Of a stretch of 64,000 bases of DNA, positions 8,298 to 17,287 are shown one piece after another. The notes under the pieces are model-generated. The model was not told where the DNA came from. It saw only the letters and a program-made list of their open reading frames with translations, and ran no database searches. Source of the DNA: Billgrantia antri (GTDB lineage Bacteria > Pseudomonadota > Gammaproteobacteria > Pseudomonadales > Halomonadaceae); the NCBI RefSeq assembly GCF_019430905.1, contig NZ_JAHYCA010000007.1, forward strand, positions 248,001-312,000. The letters run 5' to 3'. Position 1 is the stretch's first letter. Each line of letters opens with the position of its first letter. Both the position numbers and the translations under genes were made by a program.

Positions 8298-10613
8298 TCA
8301 ATCGCGCTCGTCGTAGTCGCCCTTGAACTCGGGGTTGGGCTTCGCACGCGGATCGTCCTCGCCTTCGCGGCTGCTCTCGCCGGAGCGGGGCTGGCCGCCG
8401 GGGCGGCCATCGATATCGAAATTCTGCCGCATCAGGCGCACGTTGGCCGGCGGTGCCTCGGCCTCCTTGCCCACGCCGAAGTAAAGCGTGGTGTGGGGGA
8501 AGGGAATCTCGATGCCCTTGGCGTCGAAGTGCAGCTTGACCAGGCGGTTGTAGGCGCGCCCCACGCCCCACTGGGTGCCCGGGGTGGTCTTGATGCGCAC
8601 GCGAATGTTCACCGAGCTGTCGGCCAGCGCGATGACGCCGGCCACCTCCAGCGGGGCGAGAATGTTCATCTTGTGTTCGTCGTCGGCGGCCAGCTCGTCG
8701 AAGGCCTCGCGCAGGGCGACGATCGCCTCGTCGATGCTTTCGCGATAGGCAATGCCGTACTCGCCGACGTGATAGCCGAACTCGCGCATGTAATTGGACA
8801 CGGTATCGACGCTGGAGAAGGGCACGATGTGGTAAGCCCCTTGGAGGTCACGAATGCCCACCGAACGAATGCTGAGCCGCTCGGCGGTGCCGGTGATGCC
8901 GCCCACCGTGACCACGTCGCCGGTGTTCATGGCGTTCTCCACCTGGATGAAGACGCCGGTGATGATGTCCTGCACCAGCTTCTGGGCGCCGAAGCCGATA
9001 GCCAGGCCGAGCACGCCGGCACCGGCGATCAGTGGGCCGATATTGATGCCTATCTCGGACAGCACGATCATCCCGGTCATGGTGATCAGGGCGATGGCCA
9101 GGGCATTGCGGAATAGCGACAGCAGCGTCTTGGCACGAGCGTCGGGCTCGCCCTTGCCGGTCTCGGGGTTGAGCTTGTGCTCGATCAGGCTGGCCAGCGC
9201 CAGCCACACGCCGATGGCGACCAGCAGGATCACGGCCACGCTGATCAGCTTGCCGATCAGTCCGCGTCCTGCCTCGGAGGCGTACCAGGCGGCCAGGTCG
9301 AAGGCGCCCCAGGCGTTGAGCACCAGCAGCACGATCGCGACCAGAATCACGCTGCGGATGACGCGCAGCGCGTTGGGTACGTAGCTGTTGAGCCGCGGCT
9401 CGAGCAGCGGCAGCTTGCGGCGAAGGTCGTCGGAGAGGCGAATGCGCCGTCCGATGGTCTGGGTCAGCAGGCTCGACAGCAGCATGCCGACCACCACCAC
9501 GACCACGGTCTTGAGCGTGGCGAAGAGCACGAAGGGCAGCGCGTCCACGGGACGCGTCAGGGTCAGTACCAGCACCACCAGGAAATAGGCGAGGGCAAAC
9601 AGGTGCCAGGTGCGAGCAAACAACTGCAGCGAAATGCGGGTCGCAGTGAAGTCGGAGCGGGCCGCCATGGCGTTGAGTTCGCCGCGAATGCGGATGCGGT
9701 TCTTCAGCACCACCGCGACGGCGTAGAAGAAGGCAATGAACATGATCAGCGCGCCGATACCCTGGCCTAGCGTGGGCGCCAGATAGACGCTGACCAGTGG
9801 CGCCACCACCAGCAGGCCGTAGCCGATCAAGCCGACCAGCCGCGCCAACCAGCGATTCCAGTAGGAGGCCTCACCGGCCGAGATGGGCAGCAGCCTGAGC
9901 CCCTCGTAGCGCGACGAGAACAGCATGCGCAGCGCCGCCTTGATCAGTTCGATAATCAGAAAGGCGTTGAGGAACAGCGAGGCGCGGGTCGACAGCTCGC
10001 CGCTCTCGCCCACGGCGAAGGTGGCGATGAGATTGCCGCCCACGTAGGCCAGCCCGACCACCAGCGCGTCGAACAGCGCCGCGACGGCAACGCACAGCAC
10101 CAGGCGTATGGTCGGATTGAGCCCGCTCTCCTGCCGCGACCACTGGCTCAGTCGCGAGAAGAGCGGGCGTGACACTTGGCGAAAGCCCAGAAACAGAATG
10201 AAGGTCGCCAGGATCACCAGTCCCAGGTTGATCACGGCCGTGGTGAAATCGCTCCAGTCCAGGGCGGGGGTATCGGCTTGGGTGCTGAACAGTCCCGCCA
10301 TGATGTCGAACAGGTTGCGTACCTCGCCGCCGATGTCGCTGACGATGCGGCTGGTCATGCCGGCCAGCTGCCTGGGCAGCGATATTGCCTCCTCTGCCTG
10401 GCTGGTTTCGGCGGTCAGTTCAGGGTCGCTGGCCTGACGGCGCAAGTGGTCTATCAATTGTTGCCGGGTCTGCTCGTTCTCGAGCAGTTCGGCAAGGGCT
10501 TCCGGGGCGGGAGCGGCATCACTGTCGGCAGGCTGGGCCTGGGCCGGTGCGGCGACCAGCAGGGCCAATATCAGCCAGCCGAAAAGCCAGGGGAGAAACC
10601 GGTTTGCTTTCAC
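8298..10613 (-). CDS. ybiO: MscS-family mechanosensitive channel, YbiO-like
   Basis: Large inner-membrane channel that opens under membrane tension and releases solutes after osmotic downshock. 771 residues, close to E. coli YbiO (741). A signal peptide (1-26, ending APAQA) is followed by a periplasmic segment, then many transmembrane helices from about residue 130 to 560. The MscS pore helix is clear near 528-560 (AGAGVLGLAIGFGAQKLVQD), followed by the beta-domain (VENAMNTGDVVTVGGITG) and the C-terminal alpha/beta vestibule (GIEIPFPHTTLYFG). A short acidic, Arg/Gly-rich tail is extra. A single-gene transcript is likely: a hairpin follows and the upstream gene is divergent. Useful in an organism facing salinity shifts. 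Confidence 0.9.
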   Translation of the reverse strand: MKANRFLPWLFGWLILALLVAAPAQAQPADSDAAPAPEALAELLENEQTRQQLIDHLRRQASDPELTAETSQAEEAISLPRQLAGMTSRIVSDIGGEVRNLFDIMAGLFSTQADTPALDWSDFTTAVINLGLVILATFILFLGFRQVSRPLFSRLSQWSRQESGLNPTIRLVLCVAVAALFDALVVGLAYVGGNLIATFAVGESGELSTRASLFLNAFLIIELIKAALRMLFSSRYEGLRLLPISAGEASYWNRWLARLVGLIGYGLLVVAPLVSVYLAPTLGQGIGALIMFIAFFYAVAVVLKNRIRIRGELNAMAARSDFTATRISLQLFARTWHLFALAYFLVVLVLTLTRPVDALPFVLFATLKTVVVVVVGMLLSSLLTQTIGRRIRLSDDLRRKLPLLEPRLNSYVPNALRVIRSVILVAIVLLVLNAWGAFDLAAWYASEAGRGLIGKLISVAVILLVAIGVWLALASLIEHKLNPETGKGEPDARAKTLLSLFRNALAIALITMTGMIVLSEIGINIGPLIAGAGVLGLAIGFGAQKLVQDIITGVFIQVENAMNTGDVVTVGGITGTAERLSIRSVGIRDLQGAYHIVPFSSVDTVSNYMREFGYHVGEYGIAYRESIDEAIVALREAFDELAADDEHKMNILAPLEVAGVIALADSSVNIRVRIKTTPGTQWGVGRAYNRLVKLHFDAKGIEIPFPHTTLYFGVGKEAEAPPANVRLMRQNFDIDGRPGGQPRSGESSREGEDDPRAKPNPEFKGDYDERD

Positions 10614-10808
10614 GCGTGACCTCCGTCTCGGGCGTGTCGGGCGGGAAATGGTATGTATTCCGTCCCGCTAATGATAGGGCGTCAGAGCGGCAGGGACGAA
10701 TGGCGATAACTACTTATGCAGTTATTGTACATTATGTCGATAGTGTGTCATATTTTACCTGCGCCCCTTCCCTGGGCGCGATTCCCTGAACGAAGCCCTA
10801 TCCTCTTG

Positions 10809-10839
10809 GCCATCCGCCCTCCGGATGGCTTCTTTTTGT
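10809..10839 (+). terminator. Orphan intrinsic terminator ahead of the crcB pair
   Basis: GCCATCCG (10809-10816) pairs perfectly with CGGATGGC (10822-10829) around a five-base loop and is followed by TTCTTTTTGT, a textbook terminator on the plus strand. No plus-strand gene precedes it: the gene to the left is divergent (start 10613). Between them is an AT-rich stretch (about 10700-10755) that could hold a promoter, then a second hairpin, GCGCCC/GGGCGC (about 10761-10779). It may be the expression platform of a leader controlling crcB, or end a small RNA. Confidence 0.75.
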
Positions 10840-10892
10840 CCCCATGCGTCGACTCGGCTAGCATCGGTTCTTGATCAGGGCGAGGGAGGCGG

Positions 10893-11285
10893 ATGAACGC
10901 GAGTATGGGGTTGCTGCTGCTGGTGGCAGCGGGAGGGGCGCTGGGTGGCATGGCGAGACTGGCGCTGTCCGACCTGCTGGCCCGCTGGGCGGGCACGGGG
11001 TTTCCCTGGGGCACGCTTGCGGTCAATCTCAGCGGCGCGCTACTGGCCGGTGCGCTGGCCGGCTGGTACGGCATGTCGCACGAGGCCGGGGTGCCGGGCG
11101 GCTGGTCGCTGGTAGTGGTGGGGCTGCTGGGGGGGTATACCACCGTCTCCTCGCTGAGCCTGCAGAGCCTGGCTTTGTGGCAGGGCGGTCGTCGGCGTGC
11201 AGCGCTGGCCAACGTGACGGCGACGTTGATCGCCGGGCTGGCGTTGGCGGCGCTGGGCTGGTGGCTGACGAGGGGGCTGACATGA
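10893..11285 (+). CDS. crcB: Fluoride channel subunit CrcB/Fluc, first copy
   Basis: Small four-helix membrane protein of the CrcB/Fluc family, which exports fluoride as dual-topology dimers or heterodimers. 130 residues; the start ATG follows GAGGGAGGC. Family marks: N-terminal GGALGGMARL, the pore segment FPWGTLAVNLSG with the conserved Asn, and the third-helix break GGYTTVSSLSLQ. In that last block the two phenylalanines that line the fluoride path in characterised Fluc channels are replaced (Val and Leu), unlike the partner copy. The stop overlaps the next start by four bases, so the two proteins are made together, as expected for a heterodimeric channel. Confidence 0.93.
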   Translation: MNASMGLLLLVAAGGALGGMARLALSDLLARWAGTGFPWGTLAVNLSGALLAGALAGWYGMSHEAGVPGGWSLVVVGLLGGYTTVSSLSLQSLALWQGGRRRAALANVTATLIAGLALAALGWWLTRGLT

Positions 11286-11674
11286 TCGGCTGGCAGCGCT
11301 ACGCGGCGGTCGGCGTCGGCAGCGCCCTGGGCAGCGTGTTGCGCTGGCTGGTATCGCTGGGAGCGTTGACGGCTCTGGGGCCGGTCTTTCCCTGGGGCAC
11401 GCTCGCTGTAAACCTGCTCGGCTCGTGGTTGATCGCGGCCTTTGCCGCTCATGCCGTCCATCGCGGCCGGGGGCGGATAGCGCGCTGGCAGCCGTTCCTG
11501 GTGGCCGGCTTCTGTGGCGGTTTCACCACCTTCTCGCTGTTCAGCCTGGAAACGCTACATCTGCTCGAACGCGGTCGCCCCGGGCTAGCGCTGCTCTATG
11601 TCGTGCTCAGCATGCCGTTATGGTTGGCCGCCGCCTGGCTGGGAGATCGCTTCGTGCGGACCCGTCACGGCTGA
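11282..11674 (+). CDS. crcB: Fluoride channel subunit CrcB/Fluc, second copy
   Basis: Second CrcB/Fluc protein, also 130 residues, starting inside the stop codon of the first (ATGA). It shows GSVLRW at the N-terminus, FPWGTLAVNLLGSW with the conserved Asn, and an intact Phe-box GGFTTFSLFSLE. Four hydrophobic helices are visible. Paired crcB genes of this kind usually encode two subunits fixed in opposite membrane orientations. The product would keep cytoplasmic fluoride low. Positive residues cluster at different ends in the two copies (for example RGRGRIARW in this one), consistent with opposite topology, though I have not calculated this. Confidence 0.93.
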   Translation: MIGWQRYAAVGVGSALGSVLRWLVSLGALTALGPVFPWGTLAVNLLGSWLIAAFAAHAVHRGRGRIARWQPFLVAGFCGGFTTFSLFSLETLHLLERGRPGLALLYVVLSMPLWLAAAWLGDRFVRTRHG

Positions 11675-11719
11675 CGGGCCGCTTTCGCTGCTTTCCTGGC
11701 CTGCCTATTACGTCTTTTT

Positions 11720-13375
11720 TTAGCGCCTGGCCTTCGCTGCCTTCTTTTCCACTTTGTCGGCCCTGGCGGGCTCCTGCGTCTCGGGGACGGGGCGGAAGTG
11801 CTCGCGCACCAGCGCCAGCAGGCCCTGGGTCGAGGCATCGAACTCCTGACTGCGCTCGTCGATGCGCTCGCTGATCTCGCCGGCGATGCGCTTGCCCAGC
11901 TGCACGCCCCACTGGTCGAAGGAGTTGATGTTCCAGATCACCCCCTGCACGAATACCTTGTGCTCGTAGAGCGCGATCAGCGCGCCGAGATTGCGCGGTG
12001 TCAGCTCGTCGAGCAGCAGCACGCTGGAGGGACGGTTGCCGGGGCAGCTGTAGGGGTCGAGCTGGCTGCCCTCCTGGCTGCCCATCATGAAGGCGTTGGC
12101 CTGGGCCAGCATGTTGGTGAGCAGGGCGAAGTGGTGCTCCTCGACCCCGGGCTCGGGCTTGAGCGAGGCGATGAAGTCGATCGGCACGTAGCGGGTGCCC
12201 TGGTGCAGCAGCTGGAAGAAGGCGTGCTGGCCGTTGGAGCCGGTCTGGCCCCAGACGATGGGTCCGGTCTTGTAGTTCACCGGATGACCGAAGATATCCA
12301 CCGACTTGCCGTTGGACTCCATGTCGAGCTGCTGCAGGAAGGCGGGTAGCTGATGCAGCGCCTGGTCATAGGGCACGATGGCCTGGGTCTCGGCGCCGTG
12401 GAAGTTGATGTACCAGATGCCGATCAGTGCCATCAGTACCGGCATGTTGCGTGCACTGGGCGCTTCGATGAAGTGCTGGTCCATGGCGTAGGCGCCCTCG
12501 AGCATCTCCATGAAGCCGTCGAAGCCGATGGAGAGCGCAATGGGCAGGCCGATGGAGGACCACATCGAGTAGCGCCCGCCGACCCAGGCCCAGAACTCGA
12601 ACACGTTCTCCTCGCGTATGCCGAACTCCATGGCCGCCTTGCGATTGGTCGAGGCGGCGACGAAGTGAGCGCCCACGTCGGCGCCCTCGCCGGCATTGTC
12701 GAGGAACCAGCGCCGCGCGGTCTTGGCGTTGAGCAGCGTCTCCTGGGTGGAGAAGGTCTTGGTCGAGACGATGAATAGCGTGGTGGCCGGGTCGAGGCGA
12801 GCGAGCACCTTCTGGATATGGGCGCCGTCGACGTTGGAGACGAAGTGGAAATTCAGCTCGGCGTGGCGGTACTTGAGCAGGGCGCGGCTGGCCATGTTGG
12901 GGCCGAGGTCCGAGCCGCCGATGCCGATGTTGACCACATCCTTGATGCGCTCGCCGCTGTAACCGCGCCACTCGCCGCTGCGCACCGCCTCCGAGAACTG
13001 TTTGATCTGCTCGCGGGTGCGTTGGATCTCGGGCATCACGTCCTTGCCGTCGACCATCAGCGGCCCCTCGCCGAGGTTGCGCAGGGCGGTGTGAAGTACC
13101 GGGCGGTCCTCGGTGACGTTGATGATGTCACCCGAGAACATCTGCGCGCGGCGCTGCACCAGCGCCGAGTGGTCGGCCAGCTCGAGCAGTTTGGCCAATA
13201 CCGCTTCGGAAACGTGATGCTTGGAGTAGTCGAGGAACAGCCCGCCAACGCGCAGGCTCATCTTGTCGAAGCGCTGCGGGTCGGCGGCGAAGTAGTCGCT
13301 GATGCGGTCTTGGGCGGTGGCTTGCTGCAGCCGCTGGAGGGCCTGCCAGGTGACGCTGCGGGTAAGTTGGAACAT
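11720..13375 (-). CDS. pgi: Glucose-6-phosphate isomerase
   Basis: Interconverts glucose-6-phosphate and fructose-6-phosphate. 551 residues, normal length (E. coli 549). Visible family blocks include DVVNIGIGGSDLGP (sugar-phosphate loop), FIVSTKTFSTQET, the first signature FEFWAWVGGRYSMWSSIG and the second signature GVQLGKRIAGEI; the catalytic Glu (GQTGSNGQH region) and His (FHGAETQ) are present. GAGGA precedes the ATG at 13375. A short Lys/Ala-rich C-terminal tail (KVEKKAAKARR) is extra. It lies 73 bases after mgsA on the same strand and may be read with pyk and mgsA. In an Entner-Doudoroff-type organism it would mainly serve gluconeogenesis and hexose cycling. Confidence 0.97.
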   Translation of the reverse strand: MFQLTRSVTWQALQRLQQATAQDRISDYFAADPQRFDKMSLRVGGLFLDYSKHHVSEAVLAKLLELADHSALVQRRAQMFSGDIINVTEDRPVLHTALRNLGEGPLMVDGKDVMPEIQRTREQIKQFSEAVRSGEWRGYSGERIKDVVNIGIGGSDLGPNMASRALLKYRHAELNFHFVSNVDGAHIQKVLARLDPATTLFIVSTKTFSTQETLLNAKTARRWFLDNAGEGADVGAHFVAASTNRKAAMEFGIREENVFEFWAWVGGRYSMWSSIGLPIALSIGFDGFMEMLEGAYAMDQHFIEAPSARNMPVLMALIGIWYINFHGAETQAIVPYDQALHQLPAFLQQLDMESNGKSVDIFGHPVNYKTGPIVWGQTGSNGQHAFFQLLHQGTRYVPIDFIASLKPEPGVEEHHFALLTNMLAQANAFMMGSQEGSQLDPYSCPGNRPSSVLLLDELTPRNLGALIALYEHKVFVQGVIWNINSFDQWGVQLGKRIAGEISERIDERSQEFDASTQGLLALVREHFRPVPETQEPARADKVEKKAAKARR

Positions 13376-13448
13376 GGTGTCCTCGCACGGTTCGCGGGCT
13401 CGGCCCGCCTGTCACGCGTTGTTCTGGTTACGTTGTGGGGCCTGCGCT

Positions 13449-13928
13449 TCACTCCGGGTTGCGTGAGGCGACCCAGGCGTCGGCATCGGGAATGGCCATT
13501 TCATAGGGCTTGTCCAGCCAGGGCGAGCTGACCAGGAAGTCGGCGCTGGCGGCGTTGCATGCCACCGGCACGTTCCACAGCGCCGCCAGGCGCAGCAGTG
13601 CCTTGACGTCGGGGTCGTGGGGTTGCGGTGCGAACGGATCCCAGAAGAAGATCAGCAGGTCGAGGCGCTGTTCGGTAAGGCGTGCACCGATCTGCTGGTC
13701 GCCCCCCAGCGGGCCGCTCATCAACCCCTCCACTTCGAGCCCGAGGCTGGCCGAGAGGCGCCCGGCGGTGGTGCCGGTGCCCACCAGTTCGTGCGCGACC
13801 AGGGTGTCGCGCCAGCGTTCGGCCCACTCCAGCAGTTCCGCTTTCTTGCCGTCGTGGGCGATCAGCGCGATGCGCTTGCGTGCCGGCAGGGTGCGGCGCA
13901 CGCTGCGCCGGGGGCGGCTTTCGGTCAT
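13449..13928 (-). CDS. mgsA: Methylglyoxal synthase
   Basis: Converts dihydroxyacetone phosphate to methylglyoxal and phosphate, a phosphate-releasing bypass of lower glycolysis. 159 residues, near the usual 152. It begins in the stop codon of pyk (ATGA overlap). Family motifs: [12 protein letters not shown], the phosphate-binding [10 protein letters not shown], the catalytic GPLGGDQQI (Asp77), and [14 protein letters not shown] with Asp97 and His104 at the expected spacing. Coupling to pyruvate kinase is logical because both respond to the triose-phosphate/PEP balance. Confidence 0.93.
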   Translation of the reverse strand: MTESRPRRSVRRTLPARKRIALIAHDGKKAELLEWAERWRDTLVAHELVGTGTTAGRLSASLGLEVEGLMSGPLGGDQQIGARLTEQRLDLLIFFWDPFAPQPHDPDVKALLRLAALWNVPVACNAASADFLVSSPWLDKPYEMAIPDADAWVASRNPE

Positions 13929-15391
13929 GGCTGGCCTACCTCGAGTATCTTCAGGGTATTGGTACCGCCGTGGGCGTTCATGTGGTCGCCCCGGGTCAGG
14001 ATGACATGATCGCCGGGTTCGGCAATCCCCTGTTCCACCAGCAGCGCCAGGGCCCGGTCGTTGAGCTCGCTGGCCGCCATCGCCGTGGTGTCGAACGGCA
14101 GCGAGACTACCCCGCGATAGAGCGCCATGCGGCGCTGGGCGATGGGGCTGTGGGCCAGCCCGACGATCGGCAGCCCCGAGCGGATGCGCGAGGCGATCAG
14201 CGGGGTATAGCCGGTCGAGGTCATGCAGGCGATGGCGGCCACCCCGGTGAGGTGGTTGGCGGCGTACATGGCGGAGAGCGCGATGGTCTCGTCGATGCGC
14301 GAGAAGCCCTCGTGGATGCGGTGGCCCGACTCCTGGGCGACGCGTTCGCGCTCGGCGCCGAGGCATACCCGGCGCATGGCCTCCAGGGTCTCCACCGGGT
14401 AGTCGCCGGCGGCGGTCTCGGCCGAGAGCATCACCGCGTCGGTGCCGTCGAGCACGGCGTTGGCGACGTCGAACACCTCGGCACGGGTGGGCAGCGGCGA
14501 GGTAATCATCGACTCCATCATCTGCGTCGCGGTGATCACCGCGCGGTTGAGCGTGCGGGCGCGCTTGATGATGCGCTTCTGCATACCGATCAGCTTCTCG
14601 TCGCCGATCTCCACGCCGAGGTCGCCGCGCGCCACCATCACCGCCTCGGAGGCCTCGATGATGCCGTTGAGCGTGGCGTCGTCGGCCACCGCCTCGGCGC
14701 GCTCGAGCTTGGCCACCAGGCCGATCTCGCGGCCCGCCTCGCCCAGCAGGCGCCGCGCCTCGTGCATGTCCTCGGCCGAGCGCGGGAAGGAGACGGCGAG
14801 ATAATCCACGCCGATCTCGATGGCGGTCTCGAGGTCGGCCTTGTCCTTGTCGGTAAGCGCCGGGGCCGAAAGCCCGCCGCCCTGCTTGTTGATGCCCTTG
14901 TTGTTGGAGAGCTTGCCGCCGGTGACCACGGTGGTGTGGACCTGCTGGCCCTCGACCCGCTCCACCGTCAGTACCAGGCGGCCGTCGTCGAGCAGCAGGC
15001 GGTCGCCGGGGGCGACGTCGTCGGCCAGCTGGGTGTACTCGCAGCCGACGCGGCTGGCGTCGCCGGCCTCGGTGTCCAGCGCCATGTCGAGGACGAAGGG
15101 CTGGCCCTCTTCGAGCACCACCGCGCCGTCGCGGAAGCGGGCGATGCGGATCTTGGGCCCCTGCAGGTCGCCCAGGGCGGCGACGCTGCGTCCCAGGCGG
15201 TCGGCGATCTGGCGCACGGCGATCAGCCGTCGGCGGTGGTCGGCGGCGCTGCCGTGGGAGAAGTTGAGGCGCACCACGTCGACACCGGCGCGGATCATCG
15301 CCTCGAGCACGCCCTCGCGATCGCTGGCTGGGCCCAGGGTGGCGACGATCTTGGTGCGGCGGATGGGGGTGTGCGGCGGTGGCTTCAGCAT
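13925..15391 (-). CDS. pyk: Pyruvate kinase
   Basis: Transfers phosphate from phosphoenolpyruvate to ADP, making pyruvate and ATP. 488 residues, PykA-like in length. Visible: [12 protein letters not shown] near the N-terminus, the B domain, the active-site stretch [20 protein letters not shown], and the C-terminal domain with [12 protein letters not shown] and [18 protein letters not shown]. Divergent from gap across a 348-base promoter region with several palindromes (see the regulatory sites), so both glycolytic genes are probably controlled together. mgsA follows with a 4-base overlap. Confidence 0.96.
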   Translation of the reverse strand: MLKPPPHTPIRRTKIVATLGPASDREGVLEAMIRAGVDVVRLNFSHGSAADHRRRLIAVRQIADRLGRSVAALGDLQGPKIRIARFRDGAVVLEEGQPFVLDMALDTEAGDASRVGCEYTQLADDVAPGDRLLLDDGRLVLTVERVEGQQVHTTVVTGGKLSNNKGINKQGGGLSAPALTDKDKADLETAIEIGVDYLAVSFPRSAEDMHEARRLLGEAGREIGLVAKLERAEAVADDATLNGIIEASEAVMVARGDLGVEIGDEKLIGMQKRIIKRARTLNRAVITATQMMESMITSPLPTRAEVFDVANAVLDGTDAVMLSAETAAGDYPVETLEAMRRVCLGAERERVAQESGHRIHEGFSRIDETIALSAMYAANHLTGVAAIACMTSTGYTPLIASRIRSGLPIVGLAHSPIAQRRMALYRGVVSLPFDTTAMAASELNDRALALLVEQGIAEPGDHVILTRGDHMNAHGGTNTLKILEVGQP

Positions 15392-15415
15392 GTCGAGGCC
15401 TCTGAGAGAAGAGAT

Positions 15416-15431
15416 GTTGTAGTGCTACAAC
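15416..15431. promoter_or_regulatory. 16-base palindrome upstream of pyk
   Basis: GTTGTAG and CTACAAC separated by TG, 25 bases before the pyk start codon. It resembles the TTGT-spacer-ACAA pattern reported for the HexR repressor of central carbon genes in pseudomonads, but with a six-base rather than seven- or eight-base spacer, so the assignment is tentative. The rest of the 348-base pyk/gap gap (15392-15739) is AT-rich and holds two further related sites; I see no gene in it. Confidence 0.45.
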
Positions 15432-15445
15432 CATATCGGTTTTGC

Positions 15446-15460
15446 GGTAAATTTACTACA
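15446..15460. promoter_or_regulatory. HexR-like operator candidate (pyk side)
   Basis: The reverse strand reads TGTAGTAAATTTACC, matching 13 of 15 positions of a TGTARTWWWAYTACA-type HexR palindrome as I remember it; it contains the perfect 10-base palindrome GTAAATTTAC. HexR controls zwf, edd, gap and pyk genes in several gammaproteobacteria, which fits the flanking genes. No hexR gene is in the window. Confidence 0.45.
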
Positions 15461-15580
15461 TCTCTCTATGGCAGGAAGTATCTGCTCCACCTCTCGCCTG
15501 GCTTGGCAATTTTGCTATGCTGCATTGCAGGGAAGGCGAAAAGGGCATAACAGCTGTATCGATTCATCAAGATGTTTATG

Positions 15581-15597
15581 TTGTAAAGTTACTAAAA
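15581..15597. promoter_or_regulatory. HexR-like operator candidate (gap side)
   Basis: The reverse strand reads TTTTAGTAACTTTACAA. It shares TAGTAA(A/C)TTTAC with the site at 15446-15460, in the same orientation and about 137 bases away, so the two look like copies of one operator. It lies about 145 bases before the gap start codon. Confidence 0.4.
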
Positions 15598-15739
15598 AAT
15601 GCTTGAGTCTGTCGCTTTACTGCGCCACATTGTGGGTATTGCCATGAGCCGTGGGCCTGCGCGTATTCCGTTCAGTGAGCACGACCTCCGCCAATCGGCT
15701 CGACTCCCTACCGACAAAACCCATACGGAGGAACGAACC

Positions 15740-16762
15740 ATGACGCTCAAGATCGCCATCAACGGTTTCGGTCGCATCGGCCGCAACGTGCTGCGGGCCC
15801 TGTACGAGAACGGCTACCGCAACCGGGTCAAGGTGGTAGCCATCAACGACCTGGGCGACCCCGCGCTCAATGCCCACCTGCTGCGCCATGACACCGTGCA
15901 TGGTCATTTCCCCTTCAAGGTGGAGCACGACGAGGAGAGCCTGAGCGTGGACGGCGACCGCATTGCCATCCTCTCCCAGCGCGATCCGGCCGCGCTGCCG
16001 TGGGAGTCGCTGGGCGTCGATCTGGTCATGGAGTGCACCGGGCTGTTCACCAAGCGCAATGCCGCCGCCAAGCACCTCGAAGCCGGGGCCAAGCGCGTAT
16101 TGATCTCTGCACCGAGCCCGGATGCCGATGCCACCGTGGTCTACGGGGTCAACGAGCACGTGCTGAAGCCCGAGCACAAGGTAGTCTCCAACGCCTCCTG
16201 CACCACCAACTGCCTGGCGCCGGTGGCCAAGGCGCTCAGCGACACGGTGGGCATCGAAAACGGCCTGATGACCACGGTGCATGCCTATACCAATGACCAG
16301 AACCTGTCCGACGTCTACCACAGCGACCCCTACCGGGCACGCAGCGCCACGCACTCGATGATCCCGACCAAGACCGGCGCCGCAGCTGCGGTGGGCCTGG
16401 TGTTGCCGGAACTGGCCGGCAAGTTCGACGGCCTGGCGGTTCGCGTGCCGGTGATCAACGTCTCGCTGGTGGATCTGGTTTTTACCGCCAGCCGTGACAC
16501 CACCCGGGAAGAGATCAACCAGATCGTCGCCAAGGCCGCCGAGGCCTCGCCGGTACTTGCCGTCAACGCCCAGCCGCTGGTGTCGATCGATTTCAACCAC
16601 GACGCCAACTCCTCGACCTTCGATGCCAACCACACCCGCGTGAACGGCCGTCTGGTGAAGGTGATGGCCTGGTACGATAACGAATGGGGCTTCTCCAACC
16701 GCATGCTCGACACCGCGCTTGCCATGCAGGCCGCGGGGGATGCCAAGCGCGAAGCGGCATGA
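15740..16762 (+). CDS. gap: Glyceraldehyde-3-phosphate dehydrogenase, type I
   Basis: NAD-dependent oxidation and phosphorylation of glyceraldehyde-3-phosphate. The frame is open from 15599, but the ATG at 15740 follows GGAGGA and starts the standard [16 protein letters not shown]. 340 residues. Catalytic Cys154 in SNASCTTNC and His181 in TTVHAYTND are present; [13 protein letters not shown] ends the substrate-binding region. It resembles the pseudomonad Gap of the Entner-Doudoroff regulon, and shares the NDLGD and SIDFNHD segments with erythrose-4-phosphate dehydrogenase, so minor activity on that substrate cannot be excluded. Opposite pyk, with candidate HexR-like sites between. A good hairpin follows the stop. 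Confidence 0.95.
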   Translation: MTLKIAINGFGRIGRNVLRALYENGYRNRVKVVAINDLGDPALNAHLLRHDTVHGHFPFKVEHDEESLSVDGDRIAILSQRDPAALPWESLGVDLVMECTGLFTKRNAAAKHLEAGAKRVLISAPSPDADATVVYGVNEHVLKPEHKVVSNASCTTNCLAPVAKALSDTVGIENGLMTTVHAYTNDQNLSDVYHSDPYRARSATHSMIPTKTGAAAAVGLVLPELAGKFDGLAVRVPVINVSLVDLVFTASRDTTREEINQIVAKAAEASPVLAVNAQPLVSIDFNHDANSSTFDANHTRVNGRLVKVMAWYDNEWGFSNRMLDTALAMQAAGDAKREAA

Positions 16763-16784
16763 GGCGGTGATGCCAAGCCGATTG

Positions 16785-16815
16785 AGCGCCGGGGGTAACA
16801 TCCCGGCGCTTTGTC
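16785..16815 (+). terminator. Intrinsic terminator of gap
   Basis: AGCGCCGGG (16785-16793) pairs with CCCGGCGCT (16802-16810) and is followed by TTGTCCTTT, 22 bases after the gap stop. Confidence 0.8.
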
Positions 16816-16954
16816 CTTTCGGGGCGGCATCAGGCCGTACGAGGAGCTGCGATTCGACGAAGCGGGCGGGCCTGTCGCCGCTGGGCGTCACTTTGCTCCA
16901 TGCCATCTGCCTTGACTATGGTGAAAAAGCTATCCATGGAATAGGAGGTGCGAC

Positions 16955-17206
16955 ATGACACGCGATGGAGCAGGAAGACGGAATGCAGTGACTGCTTGCC
17001 TGGCGGTACTGATGCTGGCCCTGGCGGGTTGCGGTACCAGCACCGGTGAGCGTGCCGCCAGCGGGGCCGGTGTCGGGGCTGCCGTAGGGGGCGCTGCGGG
17101 AGCTGTCACCGGAGCCGGCGTGGTAGAAGGTGCGGCGGTCGGCGCCGGGGTAGGCGCTGCAACCGGGGCGGTTACCGACGAGGACGATATCGACCTCGAT
17201 GACTGA
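16955..17206 (+). CDS. Small glycine-zipper lipoprotein
   Basis: 83 residues, start ATG seven bases after AGGAGG. A signal peptide with lipobox LALAGC (Cys at about position 26) marks a lipoprotein. The mature part is almost entirely Gly, Ala and Val in a GxxxG rhythm (SGAGVGAAVGGAAGAVTG), typical of glycine-zipper membrane-inserting segments in outer-membrane lipoproteins, and ends in a very acidic tail (DEDDIDLDD). The function is unknown; families like this are often envelope-stress or structural proteins. It is a single gene between a terminator upstream and a convergent hairpin downstream. Confidence 0.8.
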   Translation: MTRDGAGRRNAVTACLAVLMLALAGCGTSTGERAASGAGVGAAVGGAAGAVTGAGVVEGAAVGAGVGAATGAVTDEDDIDLDD

Positions 17207-17234
17207 TGCCATCTTGGCGCCCACATCCGGACCG

Positions 17235-17262
17235 ACCGCGCCCGCTCATGAGCGGGCGCGGT
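17235..17262. terminator. Hairpin between convergent lipoprotein and aspartokinase genes
   Basis: A perfect 12-bp stem (ACCGCGCCCGCT / AGCGGGCGCGGT) with loop CATG, placed between the two convergent stop codons. Either strand could use it; neither side has a long T-run. Confidence 0.6.
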
Positions 17263-17287
17263 TCTGTGCGCCTGGTGTTCCTTTCGC

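Noticed and set aside
10748..10839. Fluoride riboswitch upstream of crcB
   Set aside because: I tried to fit the known crcB-motif pseudoknot (GG-CC pairing and the conserved A-rich joins) and could not; kept only as an unexplained leader.
13682..15550. 622-residue plus-strand open frame
   Set aside because: Antisense to pyk and mgsA; no motifs and no ribosome site.
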